Shown: piece after piece, positions 32,325 through 42,551 of the stretch
How the letters are laid out: each line of letters opens with the position of its first letter
Numbering within the stretch: position 1 is the stretch's first letter
From: Ferrovibrio sp.
Lineage (GTDB): Bacteria; Pseudomonadota; Alphaproteobacteria; Ferrovibrionales; Ferrovibrionaceae
Direction of reading: 5' to 3'
Assembly: GCF_017994015.1 (NCBI RefSeq)
Contig: NZ_JAGOLP010000026.1
Coordinates: 1-46,898 of the forward strand
Length of the DNA stretch: 46,898 nt
Program-made: the position numbers and the translations under genes
Notes under the pieces: generated by a model
What the model saw: the letters and a program-made list of their open reading frames with translations, nothing else
Database searches by the model: none
What the model was told of the DNA's origin: nothing

Positions 32325-33581
32325 ATGATCGAGTACAAATCCGACTTTCTGCGCATGATGGTGGAACGCGGCCATCTGCATCAATGCACCGAGCCTTCCA
32401 GCCTGGATGCCAAGGCGGTGATGCCGGCCGGCATCACCGCCTATGTCGGCTATGATTGCACCGGCCCGAGCCTGCATGCCGGCCATCTGCTGTCGATCAT
32501 GATGCTGCGCCGGCTGCAACAATGCGGCCACAAGCCGATTGTGCTGATGGGCGGCGGCACCACCAAGGTAGGCGATCCCTCGGGCAAGGACGAGCAGCGC
32601 AAGCTGCTTTCCGACGAGACCATCAATGCCAACATGGCCAGCATCAAGCGCGTGTTCAGCCGCTTCGTGCGCTTCGGCGACGGCCCGACCGATGCCATCA
32701 TGGTGAACAATGCCGACTGGCTCGACGGCCTGAACTACATTGCCTTCCTACGTGATTACGGCCGGCATTTCTCGGTCAACCGCATGCTCAGCTTTGATAG
32801 CGTGAAGTTGCGGCTGGATCGCGAGCAGCCGCTCAGCTTCCTCGAATTCAACTACATGATCCTGCAAGCCTACGATTTTGTTGAACTGGCCAAGCGCCAT
32901 GGCTGCAACATGCAGATGGGCGGCTCCGACCAGTGGGGCAACATCATCAATGGCGTGGAGCTGGGCCGCCGCGCCGCCGATCTGGAATTGTTTGGCCTGA
33001 CCTGCCCGCTGCTCACCACCACCTCGGGCGCCAAGATGGGCAAAACCGCCAGCGGCGCGGTCTGGCTCAACGAAGACATGCTGTCGCCCTATGATTACTG
33101 GCAATACTGGCGCAATGCCGAGGATGCCGATGTGGGCCGACTGCTGCGGCTGATGACGGATCTGCCGCTGGATGAAGTGCAGCGGCTGGAACGGCTGCGC
33201 GGCGCCGAACTGAACGACGCCAAGAAGGTGCTGGCTACCGAGGTGACGGCTTTGTGCCATGGCCGCGAAGCCGCCGAGGCCGCCGCCGAAACCGCCCGCA
33301 AGGCCTTCGAGCAGGGTGAATTCGGTGGCGAATTGCCGGTCATCAGCGTGGCGCGCGACCGCCTCGCCGCCGGCATCGAAGCCTTCCAGTTGGTGGTCGA
33401 GGCCGGCTTTGCCAAAACCGGTGGCGAAGCCCGGCGCCATATCCGCGGCAACGCGATCCGGCTCAACGAGCAGCCGGTGGCGGTGGAAACCCAGACCATC
33501 GGCCTGGCCGATCTGGGCGATGATGGTCAATTGCGCCTCAGCTTCGGCAAGAAGCGCCATGTGCTGGTGCGTGCCGAGTAA
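32325..33581 (+). CDS. tyrS: Tyrosyl-tRNA synthetase
   Basis: 418 residues from ATG 32325. Class I signatures are HAGH (51-54, the HIGH motif) and KMGKT (237-241, the KMSKS motif). The tyrosine pocket [11 protein letters not shown] and [11 protein letters not shown] are present. A C-terminal S4 RNA-binding domain (about 350-410, [19 protein letters not shown]) completes the bacterial TyrRS layout. It charges tRNA-Tyr. An in-frame TTG four codons upstream is less likely. The gene ends six bases from the convergent YhdP-like gene. Confidence 0.97.
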   Translation: MIEYKSDFLRMMVERGHLHQCTEPSSLDAKAVMPAGITAYVGYDCTGPSLHAGHLLSIMMLRRLQQCGHKPIVLMGGGTTKVGDPSGKDEQRKLLSDETINANMASIKRVFSRFVRFGDGPTDAIMVNNADWLDGLNYIAFLRDYGRHFSVNRMLSFDSVKLRLDREQPLSFLEFNYMILQAYDFVELAKRHGCNMQMGGSDQWGNIINGVELGRRAADLELFGLTCPLLTTTSGAKMGKTASGAVWLNEDMLSPYDYWQYWRNAEDADVGRLLRLMTDLPLDEVQRLERLRGAELNDAKKVLATEVTALCHGREAAEAAAETARKAFEQGEFGGELPVISVARDRLAAGIEAFQLVVEAGFAKTGGEARRHIRGNAIRLNEQPVAVETQTIGLADLGDDGQLRLSFGKKRHVLVRAE

Positions 33582-33587
33582 ACTTCT

Positions 33588-36500
33588 TTAGGGCGCGATA
33601 TTCGGCTGTTGCGGTGGCGGCGGGGCTTTCTCGCCGCCATTCTGGCCGGGTTCTGCCGGCGCTTCGCTGCCGCTGGCCTGGAAGATACGGCGCAGGAAAC
33701 CCGGCGCTATGGCGGAAAGCGGATTGACGCTCATCTCGGTTTTCTCGCGCGGCCCGCTGACGGCGAAATTCACCCCGATGATGCCGTCGCCGAAAAACAG
33801 TTCGCCAAGCACCGGTATGTTGCTCAGCAGCGTGTTGAGCACAAAGGCCGGCACGGCAGTGCCGGTGACATTGACATGATTCTGCCGCCGATTGACGGTG
33901 CCTTCCAGGGTGATGGCGAGCTGCGGCCCACGGATGCGGCTGCTTTGCACAGTCAGCACGCCATCTTTCTGGCTGAATGGCACCACCGCCGTCTCGAAGC
34001 TGATACCTTCGCCTGAAAGCAGCGCCGCAAGGCCGGTGAACGAGCCGATGCCGAGCAGCCGGGCCAGGAATGGCGCCTGCACGGCCTTGAAATTCTGTGC
34101 CATCAACCGGCCAGTGAGCGGCCGACCCGGCTTGGCATCGTCATAGACAGCATCCACGCTCAGGTTCCCACCCTGCACATTCTCGATGCCGAGATATCCG
34201 AACACGGCGCCGGCATTGTCGCTGCGCACGGTGAAAACCCGCTGCCGCCTGGCAGCATCGGCATGCGGCTCGATCCGCGCCGCCAGCGTGCCGCCGGAGG
34301 TAAAGGCGCCGGTCAGATCAAGCCGCTCGGTAACCAGCGCGCCGCGCGCCAGATCAAGGGCAAAATTGCGCAGGGCGGTTTTTTCATCCAGTTGCGCCTC
34401 ATCGAAGCGTAGCCGCAGATCCAGCTTTGGCTGCGGCTTTTCCTCGGTGCCGGGCGGCGGTTCGGCATCGCTTGCCTTGACAAACTGCGTCAGGTCAAAC
34501 CGCCTGCCCTCGGCACGCACCGTCATATCGCCATTGGCAATGCGGCGCAGATCAACACTGGCTTCGCTATCGCCCAGCCGCAGCAGGCCAAGCTTGATAG
34601 ACCAGCTGTTGTCGTTGCCCAAACTGGCACTGCCATCGGCAACAAATCCATCCGCCGCAACCCGCAAGCCCTCGAACAAGGTGGGCTGATTGGCCCGCAG
34701 CCGCGCAGTGAAATGAGCAGCGCCGGGTTTTCCAACCGGCTTGGCCCAGAAGATATCAGCGATCTCCACCTTGGCCGGCGCCAGATCAAGCTGAGTGCGG
34801 ATCACGGTTTCGTTGTCGCGCCGGCTCTCGATCTCGGCCAGCGCTTCCACCGGGCCTGAGACAAAGGGCGCCAGGTCAAAACCCAGCGCCTTGCGGCCGG
34901 GATCATCCACCCGGCCAGCCAGCTTGTAGCGCGCCTGCACCGGCAGCTTGCCGTCAAATTCCTGGCGCCAGCTCAGCCGCACCGGCACATCATTCAGCGC
35001 CGCCGTGCCTTCGGCATCCAGGCCTTTGGGATCAACAGTAAGCTGCATGGTGCCATCACTCAGCGCAAACCGATCCTGGATATCGGGCAGCGCCAGATTA
35101 AGCAGCCTGGCCTTGGCAGTGAATTTCACATCATCCAGTTTCAGCTTGTGATCCAGCGGCAGGCGGAAGCTGGTATCCACCCGGCCGGTGCCGGCCACGC
35201 TGGCCGGCTTGATGCCGAGCTGGCTTGGATAACCCAGCGGCTTCTGATCGATCAGGCTGAGCAAATCCTTGTTGGCGCCATCCACCGTGATGGCGATATC
35301 GGCAAACTGGTCACGTGCCTGCAATCCATCCACGCGCAGCTTGCCATTGCTGGCCTGTAACGGGCCAACCCGGCCGGATGTTACGGTGAGATTAAATTCA
35401 TCGGCATCCAGCACGGCCTGGCCTTCGGCCTCGGTCATGCGGGCGAGCGGCGGGAAATAATCCACGCTCAGGCCCTTGAACTGGAAAGCCAGCCGCACGG
35501 CATCACGTGGCAACTTCTGCTTGCCGGCCAGCATGGCCGGGCTGAGTTGGGCGACGAATTCGCCCATATCGACACGGCCGCCCCGGATGCGCGCCACGAT
35601 CCAGTCACGCGCATTCTTCGCCATGTCACGCGGCCAGTAACGCGGCAACAAATCCACCGGCAGGTCAGTGAAGCGGCCCTTCACCTCCAGGCCCAGTTCG
35701 CCCACGGCCGGCCGGCGCAACAGGCCATCAAAGGCAATGGCGATGCCATCCTGGAATTGCGCCGTGGCGGTTTCGATGCTCAAGGTTTCGCCAATGCCGG
35801 GCGTGGTGCCGGTATCGATCCGCCCGGTCAGCTTGGCCTCACGCAGAGCCAGCGGTTCGGCCCATAATTCCGGCATGGCGATATACCCGGCGCCGGCGGT
35901 GAGCGCAAAACGCAGATTGGCAATATCGCCGCTCTGCGCCAGGCGGAAAGCGACCGTGCCGGCCAGCGGCATATGCATGCCGGCCAGCGGCCTCAAATCA
36001 GGCGAGAGATCGGCAAAATCTGCCGGCTCCAGGCCCTCGAAACGCAATTCGGCTTCGGCGGCGCGCTCGGCCGCCACATATTCCGCATTCAGCCCCAGGC
36101 TGACCTGCTTGCCGCGCCAGTCCAGGCTACCCACCAGCACCGCCCGCGCCCTGCCCTCGCCACGAAATGCCTGCAACACCGCGCCGGGTGCTTCCCAACG
36201 CTGGCCCAATTTGCGATCCAGCAGGATCAGACGCGAAATCTGGATTGAAACCGAATTGATCTGGCCCAGCGGGTCGCGCAAATCCATCGGCTGCGACAGG
36301 CGATCGAACAGACTGGCAAAAAGCAGCGCCATGAAATTGTCGTTGCTGCTGGTCTCATATTCCTGTGGGCTGTCTGGCGCATCGGGCAAGCCAAGATGGA
36401 AGCGGCCCTCGGCATCGCGCAGCAAGCGGGCTTCCACACCGCGCACCCGCAGATGCGTTGGCGCGATCACACCGCGCAGCAACGATGCGCCGCTCAAGCC

Positions 36501-36818
36501 CATATCGATTTCCGGCACCCGGAAGGCCACGTCGCGTTCACCCAGGAAGGTGGCATTCACCACCCGCAGGCGCAAAGCCTGCTCCTCGGTATTCCAGGCC
36601 AGGACGGCATCTTCCAGATTGACCCGCACGCCGATATCGGTCAGCGCCAGACTTTCCTGCAAATACGGCAACAGGAAATCCAGCGATAGCGGTTCACGAT
36701 TGACGCGCCAGACCAGGGCGGCGCCGAGCGCCAATACCGTGGCACTCAGACCCAACACCGTGCGGATGAACCATCGGCTCCAACGCAACATTCCGAACCA
36801 GCTTGCCTTTCCAATCAT
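33588..36818 (-). CDS. YhdP/AsmA-like membrane-anchored protein (DUF3971, AsmA C-terminal)
   Basis: A 1076-residue protein with one N-terminal membrane anchor (about 16-38) and a long periplasmic beta-rich body. The early segment (LSLDFLLPYLQESLA...GVRVNLEDAVLAW) and the repeats of alternating hydrophobic strands match YhdP-type DUF3971 proteins. The AsmA-like C-terminal region contains NFKAVQAPFLARLLGIGSFTGLAALLSGEGISFETAVVPF. The last 30 residues are Pro/Gln-rich. YhdP, TamB and AsmA-type bridges are proposed to carry phospholipid to the outer membrane; that role is by homology. It is divergent from glnE. Confidence 0.87.
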   Translation of the reverse strand: MIGKASWFGMLRWSRWFIRTVLGLSATVLALGAALVWRVNREPLSLDFLLPYLQESLALTDIGVRVNLEDAVLAWNTEEQALRLRVVNATFLGERDVAFRVPEIDMGLSGASLLRGVIAPTHLRVRGVEARLLRDAEGRFHLGLPDAPDSPQEYETSSNDNFMALLFASLFDRLSQPMDLRDPLGQINSVSIQISRLILLDRKLGQRWEAPGAVLQAFRGEGRARAVLVGSLDWRGKQVSLGLNAEYVAAERAAEAELRFEGLEPADFADLSPDLRPLAGMHMPLAGTVAFRLAQSGDIANLRFALTAGAGYIAMPELWAEPLALREAKLTGRIDTGTTPGIGETLSIETATAQFQDGIAIAFDGLLRRPAVGELGLEVKGRFTDLPVDLLPRYWPRDMAKNARDWIVARIRGGRVDMGEFVAQLSPAMLAGKQKLPRDAVRLAFQFKGLSVDYFPPLARMTEAEGQAVLDADEFNLTVTSGRVGPLQASNGKLRVDGLQARDQFADIAITVDGANKDLLSLIDQKPLGYPSQLGIKPASVAGTGRVDTSFRLPLDHKLKLDDVKFTAKARLLNLALPDIQDRFALSDGTMQLTVDPKGLDAEGTAALNDVPVRLSWRQEFDGKLPVQARYKLAGRVDDPGRKALGFDLAPFVSGPVEALAEIESRRDNETVIRTQLDLAPAKVEIADIFWAKPVGKPGAAHFTARLRANQPTLFEGLRVAADGFVADGSASLGNDNSWSIKLGLLRLGDSEASVDLRRIANGDMTVRAEGRRFDLTQFVKASDAEPPPGTEEKPQPKLDLRLRFDEAQLDEKTALRNFALDLARGALVTERLDLTGAFTSGGTLAARIEPHADAARRQRVFTVRSDNAGAVFGYLGIENVQGGNLSVDAVYDDAKPGRPLTGRLMAQNFKAVQAPFLARLLGIGSFTGLAALLSGEGISFETAVVPFSQKDGVLTVQSSRIRGPQLAITLEGTVNRRQNHVNVTGTAVPAFVLNTLLSNIPVLGELFFGDGIIGVNFAVSGPREKTEMSVNPLSAIAPGFLRRIFQASGSEAPAEPGQNGGEKAPPPPQQPNIAP

Positions 36819-36893
36819 TTAGCGGGGTCCGCCGAATGCTTGACCCATGCCGGAGTTTAGCCGAACTTGGCCCGCGATTTCGAGGGCAACGCC

Positions 36894-39800
36894 ATGGCAA
36901 AACCAACCAAATCACCCGGCCTGCCGGATTGGCGGCAAATGCCGGCCAACGGCGATCCCGCAATCCAGGCGCGTGGCTTTGATGCCTGGGCGACAATGCT
37001 GGCCGAATTGCCCGAGGAAGGCCGCGCTGCCGCCAAGCTGGCGCAGCAACTGGCGGCCGAAAGCGCCAAGCCGGGCGCAACATTGCTGCTGGCCAGCCTG
37101 TTTGGCCACAGCCCCTACCTGACATCCCTGGCCCTGGCCGAACCGCAGGCCATGCTGACCCTGCTGCGCCAGGGGCCGGAAGTTCTGCTGGATCAGACCC
37201 TGGCCGACTTGCGCAAAATTGCCGGCAAGGCAGCAGCAGACGAGCTGATGCAGCCGCTGCGCCAGGCCAAGCGGCGTGTGGCGCTGGCCGTGGCGGTGGC
37301 GGATATTGCTGAAATCTGGCCGCTGGAGCGTGTCACCGGCGCCTTGAGCGATTTTGCCGCCCTGGTGATTGATACCGCCATGGCCGCCACCCTGCGCGAT
37401 GCCGCCGCGCGTGGCGATATTGACCTGCCGCATCCGGAACAGCCCTGCCTGGGCAGCGGCTTTGTGGCGCTGGGCATGGGCAAGCTGGGCGCGCGTGAAT
37501 TGAATTATTCCAGCGATATAGACCTGATCATGCTGTTTGATCAGGAGGTGGTGCGGTATCGCGGCCGTAAATCGGCGCTGGAATGTTATGTGCGCCTGAC
37601 TCAACAAATGGTGCGGCTGCTGCACGAACACAATGCCGATGGTTATGTGTTCCGCACCGACCTGCGGCTGCGGCCCGATCCCGGCTCCACGCCGGTGGCA
37701 TTATCGATGGCGGCGGCAGAAACCTATTACGAAAGTTTTGGCCAGAATTGGGAACGCGCTGCGATGATCAAGGCGCGCCCGGTGGGCGGCGACATTGTGG
37801 CCGGCAAGGCTTTCCTGGCTCGGCTGACCCCCTATGTGTGGCGCAAGAATCTGGATTTTGCCGCCATCGAGGATATCCATTCGATCAAACGCCAGATTCA
37901 CGCCCATAAGGGCCATGGCGAGATTGCCGTGGAAGGCCATAACCTGAAGCTGGGGCGCGGCGGCATCCGCGAGATTGAGTTTTTTGCCCAGACCCAGCAA
38001 TTGATTGCCGGCGGCCGCGACAGCCGCTTGCGCGCCATCGGCACGGTGGAGGCGCTGAACGCCCTGGTGGCCACCGAACGGCTTGATCCGGCCACGGCGC
38101 GCGAACTGACCGCCGATTACGGCTATCTGCGCAAAGTGGAACACCGGTTGCAGATGGCGAATGACGAGCAGACCCACAGCCTGCCCGGCGATGCTGCCGG
38201 CATTGCCCGCATTGCCGCCTTTCTGGGCGAGCCGGATGCGGCCAGCTTCCGCGCCAAGCTGCTGGCTTTGCTGCATCGGGTGAAGACACATTACGATGCG
38301 TTATTTGCCGAAGCGCCTAATCTGGGCAGCGATCAGGGCAGCCTGGTTTTCACCGGCACCGACGACGACCCGGAAACCCTGGCGACATTGCAGCGCCTGG
38401 GTTTCGCCCAGCCAGCGGACATTGCCGCCATGGTGCGCGGCTGGCATTTTGGCCGCTACCGCGCCATGCGTTCGGAACGGGCGCGCGAAAAGCTGACCGC
38501 GATCATGCCCAGCCTGCTGGAAGCCTTCAGCGGCACGGGCAGCCCGGATGAAGCGATCCGCCGTTTTGATCTGTTCCTCAGCCTGTTGCCGGCCGGCGTG
38601 CAGCTTTTCAGCCTGCTGCAAAGTAACCCGGCGGTCTTGACCGTGCTGGCCGAACTGCTCGCCGCCGCGCCGCATCTGGCCGACAGCCTGGCGCAGAACC
38701 CGGCTTTGTTTGACAGCCTGCTGGAATATGCCGAGACACCGCCGGATTTTGCCCCCGAACGCCTGGCCGCCAGCCTGGCACGGCAGCTTGGTTCGGCGCG
38801 CGACTTCCAGGATGTGCTGGACTGGACCCGGCGCTGGACCGGCGAATTGCGCCTGCAAGTGGGTATCGGCCTGCTGCGCGGGCGGCTGGATGGCGCCGCT
38901 GCCGGCCGCGCGCTGAGCAGCGTGGCCGATGCGGTGCTGGCGGAGTTGCTGCATCATGTGCAGGCTGAATTCGCCCAGGCGCATGGCGCCATCCCCGGCG
39001 CCAAGCTGGCATTGATCGGCCTGGGCCGGCTCGGCAGCCGCGAATTGACCCTGGAATCCGATCTTGATCTGCTGCTGCTGTATGAACACAGCGCCAAGGC
39101 GCAGCAATCCGATGGCAAACGGCCGTTGACCCCGGGCCTGTATTTTGCCCGGCTCTGCCCGCGCTTCATCAACGCGATCACGGCGATGACCGGGGAGGGC
39201 CGCCTGTTCGAAGTTGACATGCGGCTGCGCCCTTCCGGCAATGCCGGGCCGATTGCCAGCGACCTTCAGGGCTTTGGCGACTACCAGCGCAAGGAGGCCT
39301 GGACCTGGGAACATATGGCGCTGACCCGCGCCCGCGTGGTGACGGCCGCGCCGGCCCTGGCAAAAAAATTCAATGCGCTGCGCCTCGCCGTGCTGGGCAG
39401 CAAACGCGATCCGCGCAAGCTGCTGGCCAATGTGGCCGATATGCGCCGCAGGCTGGCCCAGGCCAAGCCGGGCAAGAGTATCTGGTCGCTCAAGCATCAT
39501 CGCGGCGGCTTGGTGGATATCGAATTCATCACGCAATATCTGCAATTGCGCGATGGCCATGCCAAGCCGGCGATTCTCGATCCGAATCCATTGCTGGCAT
39601 TGCAGGCAATCCGCGATGCCGGCTGCCTGCCCGGCCCCGATGCCGACATGCTGCTGGATGCGGCCCGGCTACAAGGTGATCTGCTGGCGCTGACCCGGCT
39701 GGCCGGCGCAGATGCCGGCAAGCCGACGCAATGGCCCCCTGCCCTGGCGAAACGCCTGCCGGCCCTGCTTGGCGAGCCGGATCTGGAGCGGCTGACACTG

Positions 39801-39926
39801 CGACTCGAGGCCGCGCAAGCCGCTGTTTATCAACTTTATGATTCGCTGGTCGAACAGCCGGCTGCACCCTATCTCTCGCTGGCCGACATGATCGGCGGCA
39901 GCCATAATTCAGGAGATCAAGCATGA
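36894..39926 (+). CDS. glnE: Bifunctional glutamine synthetase adenylyltransferase/deadenylase
   Basis: 1010 residues from ATG 36894; a TTG nine codons upstream is less likely. It has two nucleotidyltransferase halves: GMGKLGARELNYSSDIDL (about 194-211) in the deadenylase half and GLGRLGSRELTLESDLDL (about 712-729) in the adenylyltransferase half, each with the paired metal-binding Asp residues and followed by a GlnD/GlnE helical domain. It adds AMP to, or removes it from, glutamine synthetase in answer to PII and glutamine. Full length, no breaks. bcp follows with a four-base overlap. Confidence 0.96.
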   Translation: MAKPTKSPGLPDWRQMPANGDPAIQARGFDAWATMLAELPEEGRAAAKLAQQLAAESAKPGATLLLASLFGHSPYLTSLALAEPQAMLTLLRQGPEVLLDQTLADLRKIAGKAAADELMQPLRQAKRRVALAVAVADIAEIWPLERVTGALSDFAALVIDTAMAATLRDAAARGDIDLPHPEQPCLGSGFVALGMGKLGARELNYSSDIDLIMLFDQEVVRYRGRKSALECYVRLTQQMVRLLHEHNADGYVFRTDLRLRPDPGSTPVALSMAAAETYYESFGQNWERAAMIKARPVGGDIVAGKAFLARLTPYVWRKNLDFAAIEDIHSIKRQIHAHKGHGEIAVEGHNLKLGRGGIREIEFFAQTQQLIAGGRDSRLRAIGTVEALNALVATERLDPATARELTADYGYLRKVEHRLQMANDEQTHSLPGDAAGIARIAAFLGEPDAASFRAKLLALLHRVKTHYDALFAEAPNLGSDQGSLVFTGTDDDPETLATLQRLGFAQPADIAAMVRGWHFGRYRAMRSERAREKLTAIMPSLLEAFSGTGSPDEAIRRFDLFLSLLPAGVQLFSLLQSNPAVLTVLAELLAAAPHLADSLAQNPALFDSLLEYAETPPDFAPERLAASLARQLGSARDFQDVLDWTRRWTGELRLQVGIGLLRGRLDGAAAGRALSSVADAVLAELLHHVQAEFAQAHGAIPGAKLALIGLGRLGSRELTLESDLDLLLLYEHSAKAQQSDGKRPLTPGLYFARLCPRFINAITAMTGEGRLFEVDMRLRPSGNAGPIASDLQGFGDYQRKEAWTWEHMALTRARVVTAAPALAKKFNALRLAVLGSKRDPRKLLANVADMRRRLAQAKPGKSIWSLKHHRGGLVDIEFITQYLQLRDGHAKPAILDPNPLLALQAIRDAGCLPGPDADMLLDAARLQGDLLALTRLAGADAGKPTQWPPALAKRLPALLGEPDLERLTLRLEAAQAAVYQLYDSLVEQPAAPYLSLADMIGGSHNSGDQA

Positions 39927-40402
39927 GTGGCAAAGGTGTGGACCTGAAACCCGGCGACAAGGCCCCGGCCTTCACCCTGCCCGGCGATGGCGGCAGCAAG
40001 CTGGCGTTGAATGCCTTCAAAGGCCAGCCTGTGGTGCTGTATTTCTATCCCAAGGACGACACATCGGGCTGCACCAAGGAGGCATTGGAATTCACTGCGG
40101 CGCAGAAGGCTTTTGACAAGCTGGGCGCGGTGGTGATCGGCTGCTCGCGTGACAGCATAACCTCGCATGACAAATTCAAGACCAAGCACAAGTTGAGCGT
40201 GAAGCTGGCCGCCGATGAGGATGGCAAGGTCACCGAGGCTTATGGTGTGTGGGTGGAGAAAAGCATGTATGGCAAAAAATACATGGGAATCGAACGCGCC
40301 ACCTTTCTGATTGATGCGAATGGCAAGATTCGGCAGGTGTGGCGCAAGGTAAAAGTGCCGGGCCATGTCGAGGCCGTGCTGGCCGCCGTTCAGGCGTTGT
40401 AG
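39923..40402 (+). CDS. bcp: Thioredoxin-dependent peroxiredoxin, BCP/PrxQ type
   Basis: 159 residues with peroxidatic C50 in YPKDDTSGCT. The usual PrxQ resolving cysteine five residues later is absent (CTKEALEF). The only other cysteine is C74 in VVIGCSRDS, so the enzyme is either 1-Cys or uses an unusual partner. It reduces peroxides in the cytoplasm. AGGAGA lies seven bases before the ATG, which overlaps the glnE stop (ATGA). Confidence 0.93.
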   Translation: MSGKGVDLKPGDKAPAFTLPGDGGSKLALNAFKGQPVVLYFYPKDDTSGCTKEALEFTAAQKAFDKLGAVVIGCSRDSITSHDKFKTKHKLSVKLAADEDGKVTEAYGVWVEKSMYGKKYMGIERATFLIDANGKIRQVWRKVKVPGHVEAVLAAVQAL

Positions 40403-40582
40403 AATCAATCACTTGCTCGTTCCATCCACAGCCTGTGAGTAATTGGCGCGACAAATACGGCCATGTGTTTGCCGCGCCTCTATTTCAATTTGCAACAGAT
40501 ACTGGCTTGCATTAACCAAGCTAAATACGTCCTAATTCCATAGAGCCAAACGGCATCAGCATTTTTTGAGATTGGGGGGCCA

Positions 40583-42070
40583 GTGAGCAGACGCGCATTG
40601 AGGCAATGGCGGGAGTGGCGCGACCGCAATTTTCCGGAGCGGCAGATCATTTTCCGCAGCCGCGGCGACGTGCGTTACATCGCGCTGTCGGGTCGCAGCC
40701 AATTGTTGCTCGGAAGCTGCCTGCTGGCTTTTGCCGGCTGGCTTGGCTATGCCTCAGTGAATGCGATCTATCGTGACACGCTGATCGAAAGCCGCGACCG
40801 CCGCATCGCGGAACTGACCATTGCCTATGAACGGCTGGCACAGGATTTTGAGCGCAATCAGGAGAATTTCCTCGTCGCATCGCGTGACCTGGAAGAGCGC
40901 TATCGCAAACTGCACGAGATGGCGAGCAAGCAGGGCCTGACCCATGGTGATCAGGCCGCAGCGGGCAATGATGCCAAACCAGCCACAAAAACCGCGGCTC
41001 CAGTGGCACTGGCCGCCAAGCCGCCAGAAATCAAACCGGCTGAAATCAAACCGGCGGAAGTTAAGCCTGCAGAAAAACTTGCTGAAAAGCCGGCGCCCGA
41101 AAAACCCGCCCCGGCGCCTGACAAGACCGCACTGGCATTAGCCACGGCGGCCCTGCCCAGTGTCGCGCCGGTGGTCAACCCGGCACAGCCGGCGGCAACC
41201 AGTAATGCCGATGGCAACCCGCGCAGCATCGAAGACCTGGAGGCCATGCTGCGCGCCAGCCGGCAGAAGCAGATCGGCGCCGCGCCCAAGGCCGGCGATA
41301 TCGAGGCGCGTATCCTGGGCCTGCGTGGCCGCCAGCGCGATGTGGTGGAAGACCTTAGCCAGCGTACCGAAAAAAGCGTGGCGGCTTTGGAGACAAGCCT
41401 GCGCGGCACCGGGCTGGATGTCGAGTCGCTGCTCAAGCGCCATGCCGCTGCCCGCGCCGAGGTTGGCATTGGTGGCCCGCTGCGCACCGTGGCCGATGCT
41501 GCCGGCAATATTCCGCCCGCCATTGGCGTTGCCGTGGATGGCCAGATCAAGGACCCGATCGACCGCGATGTTGCCAAGCTGGAAGGCAAGCTCGGCCGCT
41601 GGGGTGAATTGGTGGCCCTGGCGCAGCGCCTGCCACTGGCTTTGCCGGTTGATCCAGAGGAGACCGAAACCTCCAGTGGCTTTGGCCGCCGCATGGACCC
41701 GTTCACCAAGCAATGGGCATTTCATGCCGGGCTTGACCTGATCGGACCGCGCCACGCCCCGGTGCTGAGCACAGCACCGGGCGTCGTGGTGTTTGCCGGC
41801 CGCAAGGGACCCTATGGCCGCGCTGTGGAAATCGACCACGGGTTGGGTATCAAGACCCGCTATGCGCATTTAAATTCGATTGCCGTACAGGTGGGAGACA
41901 CGATAGCTTTCAACAAGCGCATTGGCACCATGGGTTCCACCGGCCGCAGTACCGGCCAGCATTTGCACTACGAAATTCTGCTCGACGACGAACCGGTCGA
42001 TCCCAGCAAATTCATTGAGGCGGGCTACCATGTTTTCAAGCAACAAGAAGATACCAACCCCGGTCGCTAA
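40583..42070 (+). CDS. M23-family peptidoglycan endopeptidase with coiled coil
   Basis: 495 residues from GTG 40583, with a G-rich site just upstream. A basic cytoplasmic N-terminus is followed by one membrane segment (about 39-58), a coiled coil (about 65-115), a KPAE-rich repeat linker (about 145-180), a second helical stretch (215-345) and a LytM domain from about 360. The LytM zinc ligands H381, D385 and H462 and catalytic H429 are all present (HAGLD, YAHL, HLHYE), so it should cut peptidoglycan peptide cross-links. The bactofilin gene starts inside its last 41 bases. M23 and bactofilin pairs shape the cell wall in other bacteria. Confidence 0.93.
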   Translation: MSRRALRQWREWRDRNFPERQIIFRSRGDVRYIALSGRSQLLLGSCLLAFAGWLGYASVNAIYRDTLIESRDRRIAELTIAYERLAQDFERNQENFLVASRDLEERYRKLHEMASKQGLTHGDQAAAGNDAKPATKTAAPVALAAKPPEIKPAEIKPAEVKPAEKLAEKPAPEKPAPAPDKTALALATAALPSVAPVVNPAQPAATSNADGNPRSIEDLEAMLRASRQKQIGAAPKAGDIEARILGLRGRQRDVVEDLSQRTEKSVAALETSLRGTGLDVESLLKRHAAARAEVGIGGPLRTVADAAGNIPPAIGVAVDGQIKDPIDRDVAKLEGKLGRWGELVALAQRLPLALPVDPEETETSSGFGRRMDPFTKQWAFHAGLDLIGPRHAPVLSTAPGVVVFAGRKGPYGRAVEIDHGLGIKTRYAHLNSIAVQVGDTIAFNKRIGTMGSTGRSTGQHLHYEILLDDEPVDPSKFIEAGYHVFKQQEDTNPGR

Positions 42071-42533
42071 CAAGGCGCCGCCGTCCCTGCTCAGCGCCGG
42101 CCTGACGGTCAATGGCGATCTCAGCAGCGATGGCGAAGTGCAGATCGACTGCATCGTCAACGGCGATGTGGTGGCTGATCGGCTGGCCATTGGCGAGAAT
42201 GCCCGCGTGGTCGGCGAAGTGGTGGCTGAGCATGTGCTGATCCGGGGTGAAGTAATCGGCCGCATCCGTGCCAAATCGGTGGAGCTGGACAAGACCGCCC
42301 GGGTGCGCGGCGATATCTGGCACGAATTGCTCTCCATCGCCGCCGGCGCCAAGATTGAGGGCCTGTGCAAATATGCCGAGAACCCGCGCGAGGCCGAGGC
42401 GAAATTCAGCGTGGTGACGCAGATCACCAACAATCCCGACCCGCAGCCCGGCAAGCTGGAGCGCATCGAGAAGGCCGACAAGGGCGACAAGGGCGAGCCG
42501 CAAGTGGTCGAGGCATTGCGCGCCACATCGTAA
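42030..42533 (+). CDS. Bactofilin
   Basis: Start at ATG 42030, overlapping the M23 gene by 41 bases; longer in-frame sequence is an out-of-frame reading of that gene. The 167-residue protein has short disordered ends and a central right-handed beta-helix (about 22-115) of repeated G-x-hydrophobic rungs (LTVNGDLSSDGEVQIDCIVNGDVVADRLAIGENARVVGEVVAEHVLIRGEV-like). Bactofilins polymerise without nucleotide into membrane-bound filaments that position cell-wall enzymes, here probably the upstream M23 peptidase. The C-terminal tail is rich in Lys, Asp and Glu. Confidence 0.92.
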   Translation: MFSSNKKIPTPVANKAPPSLLSAGLTVNGDLSSDGEVQIDCIVNGDVVADRLAIGENARVVGEVVAEHVLIRGEVIGRIRAKSVELDKTARVRGDIWHELLSIAAGAKIEGLCKYAENPREAEAKFSVVTQITNNPDPQPGKLERIEKADKGDKGEPQVVEALRATS

Positions 42534-42551
42534 CGCCTGCCGCTACTCCAA

